Positions 33,963 through 42,515 of a stretch of DNA of 64,000 bases are shown piece after piece. Origin of the DNA: Dolomitihabitans soli (lineage in GTDB: Bacteria; Actinomycetota; Actinomycetes; Streptosporangiales; Streptosporangiaceae); the NCBI RefSeq assembly GCF_022213955.1, contig NZ_JAKNTW010000041.1, positions 1-64,000 on the forward strand, read 5' to 3'. Position 1 is the stretch's first letter; the number at the start of each line of letters is the position of its first letter. The notes beneath the pieces are model-generated. The model saw nothing but the letters and a program-made list of their open reading frames with translations, was not told the DNA's origin and ran no database searches. Made by a program: the position numbers and the translations under genes.

Positions 33963-35014
33963 CGCCGGACCACTCGGCTGATCGAGTTGCCGCGGACGTC
34001 GATGCACGGCACGACCAGCTGAAGAGGCGGCTGGTCCGCGCCCTCGAGCAGGTTGACCAGCAACTGCACCGCCGCCCGGCCCATTTCGACTCGTGGTATC
34101 TCGAACGACGTCCAGATCCTGGTCGCGGTCGGCGGCGGAGCGGAGCCCAGGAAGGCGACCGACAGGTGGTCCGGGATCCGCAGGCCGGCCGCCTCGGCGA
34201 CCTCGGCCAGGGCGACACCGGTGGCGTTGTCCTCGGAGGGCTCCACCACGACCGCCGTGATCCCCGCCTGGACCCATCCGGTGACCCGGTCGGCGTCGAT
34301 GTCCTCGGCGCCGGAGGAGAACTCGACCACGAGGTCGTCCGCGGTCAGGCCCGCGGCCTGACCACCTTGCCGCAGGCCCAGCTCGCGATCGTCGCCCGGC
34401 TCGGCGCCGTCGGTCTGCCGCAGGAGCAGGATCCGCTGATGCCCGAGCGCGACCAGCTCCTCCACCAGGGCCGCGGTCGGGGCGACGTAGTCGGGGGCGA
34501 CGTAGGACAGCTCGGCTCCCGCTATGTCACGCCGTCCGATGAAGACGAACGGGAAACCCTCCTTGGCCAGGTTCGCCAGGTCGTCGCGCGAGATGTGCCG
34601 GCCCAGCAGGACGCAGCCGTCCGCCTTCAACAGCGCGTTGCGCCCCATGGCGTAGACCCCCCGCTGGGCGGTGTTGGCCGAGGTGAACAGCAGCAGGTCG
34701 TAACCGAGCCTGGCCGCCTCCGCCTCCACCCCCAGCAGGAACGGGTGATAGAAGTCCCGCTGATCGACCGGGAACACCGACTCGAACGTGTAGAGCCCGA
34801 TGGTCTTGACGGTCATCCCGCGCAGCGCACGGGCGGCGGGGTTGACGGCGTACCCCAGGTCTTCGATCGCCTGTTGGACCCGCCGGCGGGTCTCCTCGGC
34901 CACCGGCGCGCCCGTGCGCTCATTGAGCACGAGGGAGACGGTGGCCTGGGACACTCCGGCCCGCTGGGCGATCTCGACTTGGGTGGGGCGTCGCGGCCCG
35001 ACTCGTTTGCGCAT
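33959..35014 (-). CDS. LacI-family regulator of the second sugar locus (LacI-C)
   Basis: This encodes 351 aa from ATG 35014, chosen because the HTH (TQVEIAQRAGVSQATVSLVLNE) follows at the usual distance; an upstream in-frame extension has no family counterpart. A sugar-sensing domain follows. It is the first gene of a ten-gene leftward operon and faces the beta-helix gene across a 208-base gap. ATACGTA sites on both sides of the gap are its likely operators. Confidence 0.88.
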   Translation of the reverse strand: MRKRVGPRRPTQVEIAQRAGVSQATVSLVLNERTGAPVAEETRRRVQQAIEDLGYAVNPAARALRGMTVKTIGLYTFESVFPVDQRDFYHPFLLGVEAEAARLGYDLLLFTSANTAQRGVYAMGRNALLKADGCVLLGRHISRDDLANLAKEGFPFVFIGRRDIAGAELSYVAPDYVAPTAALVEELVALGHQRILLLRQTDGAEPGDDRELGLRQGGQAAGLTADDLVVEFSSGAEDIDADRVTGWVQAGITAVVVEPSEDNATGVALAEVAEAAGLRIPDHLSVAFLGSAPPPTATRIWTSFEIPRVEMGRAAVQLLVNLLEGADQPPLQLVVPCIDVRGNSISRVVRR

Positions 35015-35031
35015 GGCGATCCAGTTGACTA

Positions 35032-35039
35032 ATACGTAA
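35032..35039. promoter_or_regulatory. ATACGTAA operator half of the divergent pair
   Basis: It shares ATACGTA with the palindrome at 35188-35195, has the central CG usual for LacI operators, and lies 17 bases before the LacI-C start. Autoregulation is inferred. Confidence 0.4.
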
Positions 35040-35079
35040 CGACTGCGAGGCACTCTAGGAACCCGGAAGCGGTCCACGC

Positions 35080-35160
35080 AAGAGGTAAGTTGCCTCGATG
35101 TTTCCATCAAGTGTCGCAAACCAGCCCAAAGAGGGGTGCTTGTTACCTCTTGTGAGGCAG
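35080..35160. repeat. Inverted-repeat cluster in the divergent promoter
   Basis: AAGAGGTAA (35080-35088) pairs with TTACCTCTT (35143-35151). TGCCTC (35091-35096) pairs with GAGGCA (35154-35159). Each site is itself a rough GAGG/CCTC palindrome. A second regulator besides LacI-C is possible. Confidence 0.35.
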
Positions 35161-35187
35161 ATATGGCGTCTGTACGATCCTCGATTC

Positions 35188-35195
35188 ATACGTAT
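35188..35195. promoter_or_regulatory. ATACGTAT palindromic operator candidate
   Basis: This perfect 8-bp palindrome has flanking TT/AA symmetry and lies 28 bases before the beta-helix gene start. Its core matches the site at 35032-35039. It fits LacI-C control of the exported proteins. Confidence 0.45.
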
Positions 35196-35222
35196 CAATT
35201 CGCGTAATGGGAGGTAGGGGCC

Positions 35223-37019
35223 ATGTCCGAAGGCACCGATCGTCGAGCGCTGTTACGGATCGGCGGTGCGGCACTGGGCGCGGCCGCGGCGACCGCGTCA
35301 TGGGGAGCGACACCCGCGGCCGCCGCGGCCGTGGACCCGCAGGATGTCGTCACGCCCCAGCAGTTCGGCGCACTGGCCGACGGGCAGCACGACGACACCG
35401 ACGCCATCGAGCAGGCCATCAACGCCCAGCGGACCCGGCTGAACCGGATCGTCGTCTTCCCGCCGGGCACCTACCGGATCACCCGCACCATCGTCATCCC
35501 CGACATACCCGGGGAGTCCTTCAACCGCATCCAGCTGCGCGGTTACAGCACCATGACGAACCGCGCCTCGATCATCCAGGTGACACACGACGGGGTGGGC
35601 ATCGACGTCCGGTGCTCCCTGGCCGCGATCTACGGCCTGGCCTTCGTCGCCCCGGTCAAGACCGCCAACAACAGAGCGCTGCGCTTCGCCGGCGAGGTCA
35701 ACACCGACGACACCGACGCCGCCATCCTGGAGTGCACGTTCGTGTCGTTCAAGCTCGCCGTCGAGCACGTCGGCCGCGGGCTGTACTTCTCGCACAACCT
35801 CGTCGCCCTCTGCACCACCGGCATCAGCCTCGCCTGGCCGACCACCGGTGTGGAAGGCGGCCCCGACCATGTCCCGCCGTACGGGTTGCGGAAGTGGCTC
35901 ATCACCAACAACCACTTCCACAGTCCGTTCCAGGCCATCGTCACGCAGGGCGCCGAGGACAGCGACTTCCGCGGCGCGATCATCCAGGGCAACCTGCTCG
36001 ACATCGGCCGGCGGCTGCTGATCGGCAGCCTGACCAACTCCACCATCAGCGGCAACATGGTGGAGAAGGCGGACAACGGGCCGATCATCGAGATCACCAG
36101 CGGGGGCCACAACCTGACCATCGGCGACAACGTCCTCGGCGGGTTCGAGCCCCCGCAGAACAACGGACCGTGCGCCATCCAGTTCTCCAGCGGCGTCACC
36201 GCGCACAACGTCACCATCAGCGGGAACACCTTCAACTGGCTCAACCACTCGCCCATCCGATTCGAGAACGACGCGAGCAAGATCACCATCGCGAACAACT
36301 CGTTCGACAACTGGAACCTCGACGCCAAGGCCGACGCCGCGGCGATCAGGGTGGCCGGGAAAGCGAGCGCGTTCAGCGTCATCGGCAACGTCATCTCGGC
36401 CGATCCGGCCGGCCGGCCACCGATCCTGACCACCGGCGGATTGCACGACTCACACGTCATCGGAAACGCCTCTGAGAAGGTGCCGCTGGTCGCGGGCACA
36501 GTGGGGGCGGACTCGTTCGTGCAGGCCGGCCCGGGCCGGTTCAACCGGATCGAGGTGGCCGGGCCGCTGGGAGCGGCGGCCAAGGTGGTCAGCACCTCGA
36601 CCGGGTCGATCAAGGTGGGCGAGGACCGCTACGGCTCGTTCGTCGTCGAGGGCAACAACGCCAACCCGGGCGTCAAGGGCGGGCTGCGAGTGGTCCCGGT
36701 CAACTCGTCGGGATCGGCCGCCACCGAGTTGCTGTGCTCGACCACGTCCACCAATGAGCTGGTCTCCATGGTCTCCAATGCCACCGGGCTGGTTCCCCCC
36801 GCCGACAACGTACGCGATCTGGGCAGCGCGGATCGACGAATGCGAACCGTGTACGCCCACCAGGTGGTCCTGGCCGAGCACACGCCGGACAAACTGCCGA
36901 GCGCGGCCGACCACGCCGGAGGCCTCGTCTTGATCCACGACCCGAAGACCGGCAAGCGCGGCCTCGCTCTCTCCGACGGCGGATCCTGGCGGAACGTCGT
37001 CCTCGGCGCCGAGGTCTGA
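35223..37019 (+). CDS. Tat-exported right-handed beta-helix protein (pectate-lyase superfamily)
   Basis: This encodes 598 aa. The N-terminus (DRRALLRIGGAALGAAAATA) is a Tat signal. A Pectate_lyase_3 start (VTPQQFGALADGQHDDTDAIEQAI) is followed by many short beta-helix turns with Asn/Ile ladders such as NLTIGDNVLGG, NVTISGNTFNW and KITIANNSF. The C-terminal ~180 residues are a separate beta-rich module. It is likely a secreted polysaccharide lyase, hydrolase or binding protein; no catalytic set can be named by eye. GGGAGG precedes the ATG. Confidence 0.85.
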   Translation: MSEGTDRRALLRIGGAALGAAAATASWGATPAAAAAVDPQDVVTPQQFGALADGQHDDTDAIEQAINAQRTRLNRIVVFPPGTYRITRTIVIPDIPGESFNRIQLRGYSTMTNRASIIQVTHDGVGIDVRCSLAAIYGLAFVAPVKTANNRALRFAGEVNTDDTDAAILECTFVSFKLAVEHVGRGLYFSHNLVALCTTGISLAWPTTGVEGGPDHVPPYGLRKWLITNNHFHSPFQAIVTQGAEDSDFRGAIIQGNLLDIGRRLLIGSLTNSTISGNMVEKADNGPIIEITSGGHNLTIGDNVLGGFEPPQNNGPCAIQFSSGVTAHNVTISGNTFNWLNHSPIRFENDASKITIANNSFDNWNLDAKADAAAIRVAGKASAFSVIGNVISADPAGRPPILTTGGLHDSHVIGNASEKVPLVAGTVGADSFVQAGPGRFNRIEVAGPLGAAAKVVSTSTGSIKVGEDRYGSFVVEGNNANPGVKGGLRVVPVNSSGSAATELLCSTTSTNELVSMVSNATGLVPPADNVRDLGSADRRMRTVYAHQVVLAEHTPDKLPSAADHAGGLVLIHDPKTGKRGLALSDGGSWRNVVLGAEV

Positions 37020-37021
37020 TC

Positions 37022-37036
37022 AAAAGGAGGTGATCC
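37022..37036 (+). promoter_or_regulatory. Extended Shine-Dalgarno before the SGNH gene
   Basis: AAAAGGAGGTGATCC complements almost the entire 3' tail of 16S rRNA (about 14 bases), far more than needed. It starts two bases after the beta-helix stop and seven bases before the ATG of the esterase, so the second gene of the pair has its own very strong ribosome site. Confidence 0.75.
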
Positions 37037-37043
37037 GGTTCGC

Positions 37044-38120
37044 ATGGCGCTGATCCAGCTCGCTCCTGATGCGCGGCCGACCGTCTGGCGGGGCAGCCTG
37101 GCGTGGACGGAGGAGGGCGGCTCATGGCAACCGTGGCGGCTGCCACCGGACCGGATCGCCACCGCCCACGCTCCGGACCTGGCCACGCGTGCGCGAATGC
37201 CGGCCGGCGTCCGCGCGGTCGTCCGTACCGACGCGACCGCGCTGGAACTGCGCACCTACGCCGTAGACGATGATGTGACATCGCTGGACGTCGTCGTGGA
37301 CGGCGCGCTGTGGCGGCGGACAGCACTTACCGCAGGGGCGGTGACAAGCCACGTCACGTTGCCGCCCGGCACCAAGGCCATCGAGGTTTGGTTACCCCAA
37401 TTCGGCGAGATCCGGATAGGACCCCTTGTCCTGCACGGCGCCACGTACGCCACCGCCGCCGCGGATGAGGAGTTCCGCTGGGTCACGTATGGAAGCTCGA
37501 TCACGCAGTGTCGTTCAGCTTCCGGCCCGAGCGAGACGTGGCCCGCGCTGGTCGCTCGACGCCTCGGCTGGGATCTCACCTGTCTCGGATTCGCCGGGGA
37601 GTGCCACCTCGATCCCATTGTCGCCAGGGCGATCACGCGTACGCCCGCGAACCTGATCTCGCTGTGCCTCGGGAGCAACATCTACGGCACCGCGAGCCTC
37701 GGCGCACGGACACTCACCGGCCAGGTGTCGGGGTTCATCCAGACGATTCGCGATGCGCATCCACACGTGCCGATCGCCGTGATCTCGCCGATCGTCTCAC
37801 CGCACCGTGAGCGGCTGCCCAACCAGGCGATGATGACCCTCGACGACGTTCGCGGCGCCGTCACGGACGCCGTGACCACGCTGCGTCGATGCGGCGAGTC
37901 CAAGCTCCACCTCGTCAGCGGCCCGAGCGTCTTCGGACCTGACGATGTTCACCTCCTGCTGCCTGACTCCCTGCATCCGAACGCCGATGGCTACCGCCTA
38001 ATGGCCGAGCGACTCGCCCCCCGCCTGGCAGCCCTCGTGCCTGATCGGGCTGTGAATGCCGGTGGGCCATGTGCGTCCGGTGGCGCTCGCTCGTCGGACT
38101 TTGGCTCCCATCTGACCTAG
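37044..38120 (+). CDS. SGNH/GDSL-family carbohydrate esterase
   Basis: This encodes 358 aa. An N-terminal jelly-roll-like domain (~1-140) precedes an SGNH hydrolase domain. Block I is YGSSITQ (Ser152, with GDS replaced by GSS), block II the Gly of GFAGECH (~184), block III Asn212 in LGSNIY, and block V Asp308/His311 in DSLHPN. Such two-domain enzymes remove acetyl or other acyl groups from glycans. No signal peptide is seen, unlike its partner upstream. The two genes form a bicistron. Confidence 0.85.
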   Translation: MALIQLAPDARPTVWRGSLAWTEEGGSWQPWRLPPDRIATAHAPDLATRARMPAGVRAVVRTDATALELRTYAVDDDVTSLDVVVDGALWRRTALTAGAVTSHVTLPPGTKAIEVWLPQFGEIRIGPLVLHGATYATAAADEEFRWVTYGSSITQCRSASGPSETWPALVARRLGWDLTCLGFAGECHLDPIVARAITRTPANLISLCLGSNIYGTASLGARTLTGQVSGFIQTIRDAHPHVPIAVISPIVSPHRERLPNQAMMTLDDVRGAVTDAVTTLRRCGESKLHLVSGPSVFGPDDVHLLLPDSLHPNADGYRLMAERLAPRLAALVPDRAVNAGGPCASGGARSSDFGSHLT

Positions 38121-38128
38121 ATCATCGT

Positions 38129-38146
38129 TGTGCCCACGTGGGCACA
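38129..38146. other. 18-bp perfect palindrome TGTGCCCACGTGGGCACA
   Basis: It lies eight bases after the esterase stop and about 270 bases before the cytochrome b gene. It has no loop and no T-run, so a protein-binding operator is as likely as a terminator. Confidence 0.5.
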
Positions 38147-38416
38147 CCGGGTCGACAAGAGCCGGCAGAACACTGTGCAGCCCCTTGCGACACGGTCGCC
38201 GTGAGCAGCGGAATCCCTTCGGCCATCTGGAGCTCGACTACCCGCCGCCGCGCCGCCGTCCGGCCGTGATCCGAGTGACCGCGTAGGGGCGTGGCGACGT
38301 CGGCCCAACGAAGGACGCGATGGCAGTGAGGTTTATCACCGTCATCCACGCCTAATCGTTGTCACACCCCCCGGCCCGATTCCGTCTTGTGAGTAGGCAA
38401 GGTTAGGGGTCCTCAG

Positions 38417-39808
38417 ATGCGTTCGTTGGTAGCCAGGCGCCGCTCGTTTCAGTTCTCCCACTGGTCGTTCATGTTCGCGGAGATCGCCATCTGGTCATTC
38501 GTCGTCCTGACGGTGACCGGGGCGGTAATGATGCTGTTCTACAACCCCAGCATGTCCCAGGTGACCTATGACGGCTCGTACGGCCCGCTGCGCGGACACC
38601 TCGTCAGCAAGGCCTTCGACTCGACCATGCGGCTGAGCCTGGAGGTGCGCGGCGGCCTGCTCATCCGCCAAGTCCACCACTGGGCGGCGCTCGTCTTCGT
38701 GGCGGCCGTCGTGCTGCAGCTGCTGCGTATGTTCCTCACCGGCGCGTTCCGCCGCCCGCGCACCCGGCAGTGGCTGATCTGGGTGACGCTGCTCGCGCTG
38801 GGCATGGCCGCGGGCGAGAGCGGCAACGCCCTGCCTGACGACATGCTGTCGGGTGGGAGCCTGTGGCTGATCATGTCGGTGGTGCAGTCCATCCCCGTGG
38901 TGGGAACCTGGGCGCTGTCGCTGCTGTTCGGCCCGGACTTTCCCGGCGACAGCATCATTCAGGTCATGTACGGGGGGCACCTGCTGATCTCGGTCGTCAT
39001 CGCCGCGCTGCTGATCGCCCGCGAACTGCTGGTGCGGCGGCACGGCCACTCCCAGTTCATCGCCTCGCTGCCCACGCGGCCAACCGCACGCCCGGCGATG
39101 GCGCTCGCGACGATCGGCATGCTGATCATTCTCGGGTTCGGGTTCCAGATTGCGCCCATCTGGCTGTACGGCCCCGCCAAGCCGACGCAGATCTCGGCAG
39201 GCTCGGTTCCAGACTGGTACATGGGATTCCTCGACGGCGCCCTGCGCATCATGCCCGGGTGGGAACTCACCCTCGGGGACTCCACGCTCAGCCTCGCGGT
39301 CCTCGTCCCCACACTGGTGATACCCGGGGTCTTCTTCACCGCCCTGGCCGCCTACCCGGCAGCCGAGCGCTTCCTCCTCTCGCGACGCAGCCGCCGCGAC
39401 ACGCTGGGCCGGCCCAAGACCACGAGCCGCTTGGCCCGCGAGACCCTCGCGCACGACCTGCTCGACCGGCCACGCGAGACGCCGGTGAAGACGGCCGTCG
39501 CGGTCGCCGGCGTCACGTTCTACGGCCTGCTGTGGGCAGCCGCGGCCAACGACCAGATCGCCCACCAGTTCCACCTCGCCGTCGAGACTGTGACGGTCTT
39601 CTTCAGGTTCGCCGTGCTCATCGGCCCCGTCGTCGCCTTCGTCATCACCCGGGGGATCTGCCTCGCACTCCAGCAGACCGATCGCCACGTGGCCGAGCAC
39701 GGAGCGGAGACCGGGATCATCACGCGCTCCCCGGACGGCGGCTTCCACGAAAGGCCGGCGCCGCCGCAGCAAGAGCGCCGGGAGCCGGCGATCACCTCAG
39801 GAAGATGA
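38417..39808 (+). CDS. Orphan cytochrome b of the QcrB family lacking one haem ligand pair
   Basis: This encodes 463 aa, shorter than the ~540 of ordinary actinobacterial QcrB, with about nine membrane segments. The N-terminal RQVHHWAALVF helix, LPDDMLSG, FPGDSI and the quinol-site PDWY (265-268) clearly mark the bc1/b6f cytochrome b family. His87 and His188, ligands of haem bL, are present. The partner positions for haem bH are Gln101 (VVLQLLR) and Arg202/Glu203 (IARELL) instead of His. No Rieske or cytochrome c gene is next to it. It cannot perform a normal Q-cycle; a single-haem quinol-binding membrane protein is inferred. Confidence 0.85.
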   Translation: MRSLVARRRSFQFSHWSFMFAEIAIWSFVVLTVTGAVMMLFYNPSMSQVTYDGSYGPLRGHLVSKAFDSTMRLSLEVRGGLLIRQVHHWAALVFVAAVVLQLLRMFLTGAFRRPRTRQWLIWVTLLALGMAAGESGNALPDDMLSGGSLWLIMSVVQSIPVVGTWALSLLFGPDFPGDSIIQVMYGGHLLISVVIAALLIARELLVRRHGHSQFIASLPTRPTARPAMALATIGMLIILGFGFQIAPIWLYGPAKPTQISAGSVPDWYMGFLDGALRIMPGWELTLGDSTLSLAVLVPTLVIPGVFFTALAAYPAAERFLLSRRSRRDTLGRPKTTSRLARETLAHDLLDRPRETPVKTAVAVAGVTFYGLLWAAAANDQIAHQFHLAVETVTVFFRFAVLIGPVVAFVITRGICLALQQTDRHVAEHGAETGIITRSPDGGFHERPAPPQQERREPAITSGR

Positions 39809-39944
39809 AGAGTCGGTTTCGTCGATGAGTAGCAGCGGAGTGTCGGTGAGAAGTAGCAGCACCACGCGAGGGGAAAGCCCACCCGGGCACGGAGAGATCC
39901 CGCCCGGTGACCCAGGGCGAGATCTCCGCGGCGATGGTTGAGGC

Positions 39945-41507
39945 TCAGGTGAGCGCCCTGCGCCTGACAGCGACAAGGCCGGCCGCGGTGAGGACGGCGG
40001 CGATGCCTGTCATGATCAGGATGGCTGTGACCGTGAAGGGCTCGCCAGAGATGACCATGGGCAGGTTGGGGTAGGGCACGGCGTACTTGGCGATCCAGTA
40101 GTCGATGCCGAGTATCGGCCCGAGCACCTCGCCGAAGAGGTTGACGAACAGGAAGGCCGCCCAGGAGATCGCGGCCGCGGCGCGGGGCAGCAGGCCGAAG
40201 GCCAGGATGCCGACCCCGGCCAGGACCCAGGTGGCGGGTACTTGCACCAGGGCGCCCGCGAGCACCTTGCCGGGTGCCCCCGCCACCACGCCCATGGTCA
40301 GCCCGGCGGCGGTGAGGATCAGGGCGCTGCCGGCCAGTGCGAAGAGCAGATGGCCGGCGACCCACCGCACGCGGGAGACAGGGGTGGACAGGAGCAGTTC
40401 GGCGCGGCCGGAGATCTCCTCGTTGCGCAGCCGCAGCAGGGCCAGCAGCGGGTAGAGGGCCGAGACGTAGCCGAGGCTGAGCACGATGAGCCACAGGTAG
40501 GCGTCGGTCATGCCGGCCTCGGGCGAGGCGGTGTAGCGGCGGAAGAACTCCTCCACCGCGGCGCCCTGCCGGGCGACCTCCTCAATGGAGGTGGCCAGGG
40601 CACCCAGGACCAGCCCGGCGATCGCGTACCCGGCGATCCAGCCACCGAGCAGGCCCTTCTGCAGCCGCCAGGCCAGGGCCAGCGGGCTGCGCAGCCGCTG
40701 CGAACCGGCCGGACCGGGACGCTCGGGGATCAGGCCGTGGCCCAGGTCACGCCGGGCGCGCAGCCGGTAGGCCAGCGCGAGGGCCGCGGCGGTGAAGGCG
40801 AGGCTGAGCAGCAGCACGGCCACGTTGTTGTCCCCGTACGGCCGCGCCAGGTGCGACCAGCCTTGCGGCGAGAACCACTTGAGTGCGCCGATGCCGCTGC
40901 CGTCGGCGACGAAGCGCAGCACGTAGCTGAGGCCCAGGCCACCGGCGGCCACGCCGATCGCGGTGCGGGCGGTCTGGGTGAGCTGGGCGGCCACCGCGCC
41001 CATGCCGGCGAAGACCAGGCCGACGGCGGTGATCGCGGCGCCGAAGGCCAGCGACCCCGCCGCGTCGGCGCCGGTGGCGGCCATGGCTGCGGCGGTGATC
41101 AGTCCGGCCAGGACGGCGGAGCCGCAGGTGACGGCGAGCGCGGCGGTCAGCGGCGCCAGGCGGCCGACCACCCCGGCGCTGACCAGTTCGGCGCGGCCCG
41201 ACTCCTCCTCGCTCCGGCTGTGCCGGACGACGGTGAGGATCATGATCAGTCCGAGGATGGTGTAGATGGCGTCGGCGTTCTTCCAGACCGCCATGCCGGC
41301 CAGCGTGGCGGAGGGGATCTCGCCGGCGAACGCGGTCAGCGCCTGGTTCGCGGCCATCTCGCGGGCGAACGCGGCTATGTCGCCGATGCCGGTGGCGTAC
41401 CGCTTGACCTGCCCTGCCGCGAGCGCGATGAGCAGCAGCAGCCAGAGCGGGACGATGAAGCGCTCGCGGCTCAGGGCGAGCTTGGTCAAGGTCCAGGTGC
41501 CGTTCAT
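39945..41507 (-). CDS. ABC-2 exporter permease (TnrB-type, drug/polyketide exporter family)
   Basis: This encodes 520 aa with about twelve membrane segments in two repeated halves (each with an [14 protein letters not shown] / [16 protein letters not shown]-type loop). This is the architecture of actinomycete exporters of the tetronasin-type. It works with the ATPase at 41504; the ATG at 41507 overlaps that gene's stop. The export substrate is unknown. Confidence 0.88.
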   Translation of the reverse strand: MNGTWTLTKLALSRERFIVPLWLLLLIALAAGQVKRYATGIGDIAAFAREMAANQALTAFAGEIPSATLAGMAVWKNADAIYTILGLIMILTVVRHSRSEEESGRAELVSAGVVGRLAPLTAALAVTCGSAVLAGLITAAAMAATGADAAGSLAFGAAITAVGLVFAGMGAVAAQLTQTARTAIGVAAGGLGLSYVLRFVADGSGIGALKWFSPQGWSHLARPYGDNNVAVLLLSLAFTAAALALAYRLRARRDLGHGLIPERPGPAGSQRLRSPLALAWRLQKGLLGGWIAGYAIAGLVLGALATSIEEVARQGAAVEEFFRRYTASPEAGMTDAYLWLIVLSLGYVSALYPLLALLRLRNEEISGRAELLLSTPVSRVRWVAGHLLFALAGSALILTAAGLTMGVVAGAPGKVLAGALVQVPATWVLAGVGILAFGLLPRAAAAISWAAFLFVNLFGEVLGPILGIDYWIAKYAVPYPNLPMVISGEPFTVTAILIMTGIAAVLTAAGLVAVRRRALT

Positions 41508-42400
41508 CGCTCCGCCTTCTCGCTCTCGTAGTGGCGCAGGAACAGGTCTTCCAGGGAGGGCGGAGTGCAGGTCAGGTCGCGCACGCCCACCCGGATCAGC
41601 TCGGCCAGCGCCGCGTCCAGCCGGGTGCGGTCCACCTCGAAGGCGATCCGGTTCCCCTCGACCCGCACCCCGTGCAGATCGGGCATCCGGGCGAGCCCGT
41701 CGGGCGGGGAGGCCAGCTCGGCGGTGACCTGGCTGCGGGCCAGGCCGCGCAGGCGCGTCAGCGGTCCCGACTCCACCGTCCGGCCCCGCCGGATGATCGT
41801 GACGCGGTCGCACAGCGCCTCGACCTCCGACAGGATGTGGCTGGACAGCAGCACGGTACGGCCGCGCTCCTTCTCCTCGGTCACGCACTGCTGGAAGACC
41901 GCCTCCATCAGCGGGTCAAGGCCGGAGGTGGGCTCGTCCAGGATGAGCAGTTCGGCGTCGGAGGCGAACGCCGCCACCAGCGCGACCTTCTGCCGGTTGC
42001 CCTTGGAGTAGGACTTGGCCTTCTTACGCGGGTCCAGCTCGAACCGCTCCAGCAGTTCCGCCCGCCGCGCCCGATCCAGGCCGCCGCGCAGCCGGCCGAG
42101 CAGGTCGATCACCTCGCCGCCGGTCAGGCCCGGCCACAGGTTCACATCGCCCGGAACGTACGCCAGTCGCTTGTGCAGCTCGGTGGCGTCCTTCCACGGG
42201 TCGCCGCCCAGCAGCGTCGCCCGGCCGCCGTTGGCCCGCAGCAGGCCCAGGAGGGTTCTGATGGTGGTCGACTTGCCGGCCCCGTTCGGACCCAGGAAGC
42301 CGTGGACTTCCCCGGCCCGCACGCTCAGGTCCAGCCCGTCCAGGGCCCGGGCCTGGCCGAAGGACTTGATCAGTCCCTCCACATCGATGGCCAGTTCCAT
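41504..42400 (-). CDS. ABC exporter ATPase (drug-resistance type)
   Basis: This encodes 298 aa from ATG 42400, which has AGGAG at good distance; an upstream GTG is too close to it. Walker [10 protein letters not shown], a [15 protein letters not shown] signature (LSGG replaced by YSKG, common in this group), Walker [14 protein letters not shown] and a DrrA-like C-terminal extension are visible. It energises the permease at 39945. The LAL regulator gene lies just upstream on the same strand and may control the pair. Confidence 0.9.
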   Translation of the reverse strand: MELAIDVEGLIKSFGQARALDGLDLSVRAGEVHGFLGPNGAGKSTTIRTLLGLLRANGGRATLLGGDPWKDATELHKRLAYVPGDVNLWPGLTGGEVIDLLGRLRGGLDRARRAELLERFELDPRKKAKSYSKGNRQKVALVAAFASDAELLILDEPTSGLDPLMEAVFQQCVTEEKERGRTVLLSSHILSEVEALCDRVTIIRRGRTVESGPLTRLRGLARSQVTAELASPPDGLARMPDLHGVRVEGNRIAFEVDRTRLDAALAELIRVGVRDLTCTPPSLEDLFLRHYESEKAER

Positions 42401-42515
42401 GGTCGCCACGCTCCTCGTCTTGTTCCTTTTCGCTGGTCAAGACGGTAGAAGCTGCGATCATCCGGAGGTATCGGGCATGTGCCCCATTCGCTGCCCCTAT
42501 TGCCCGCAGGCACAG

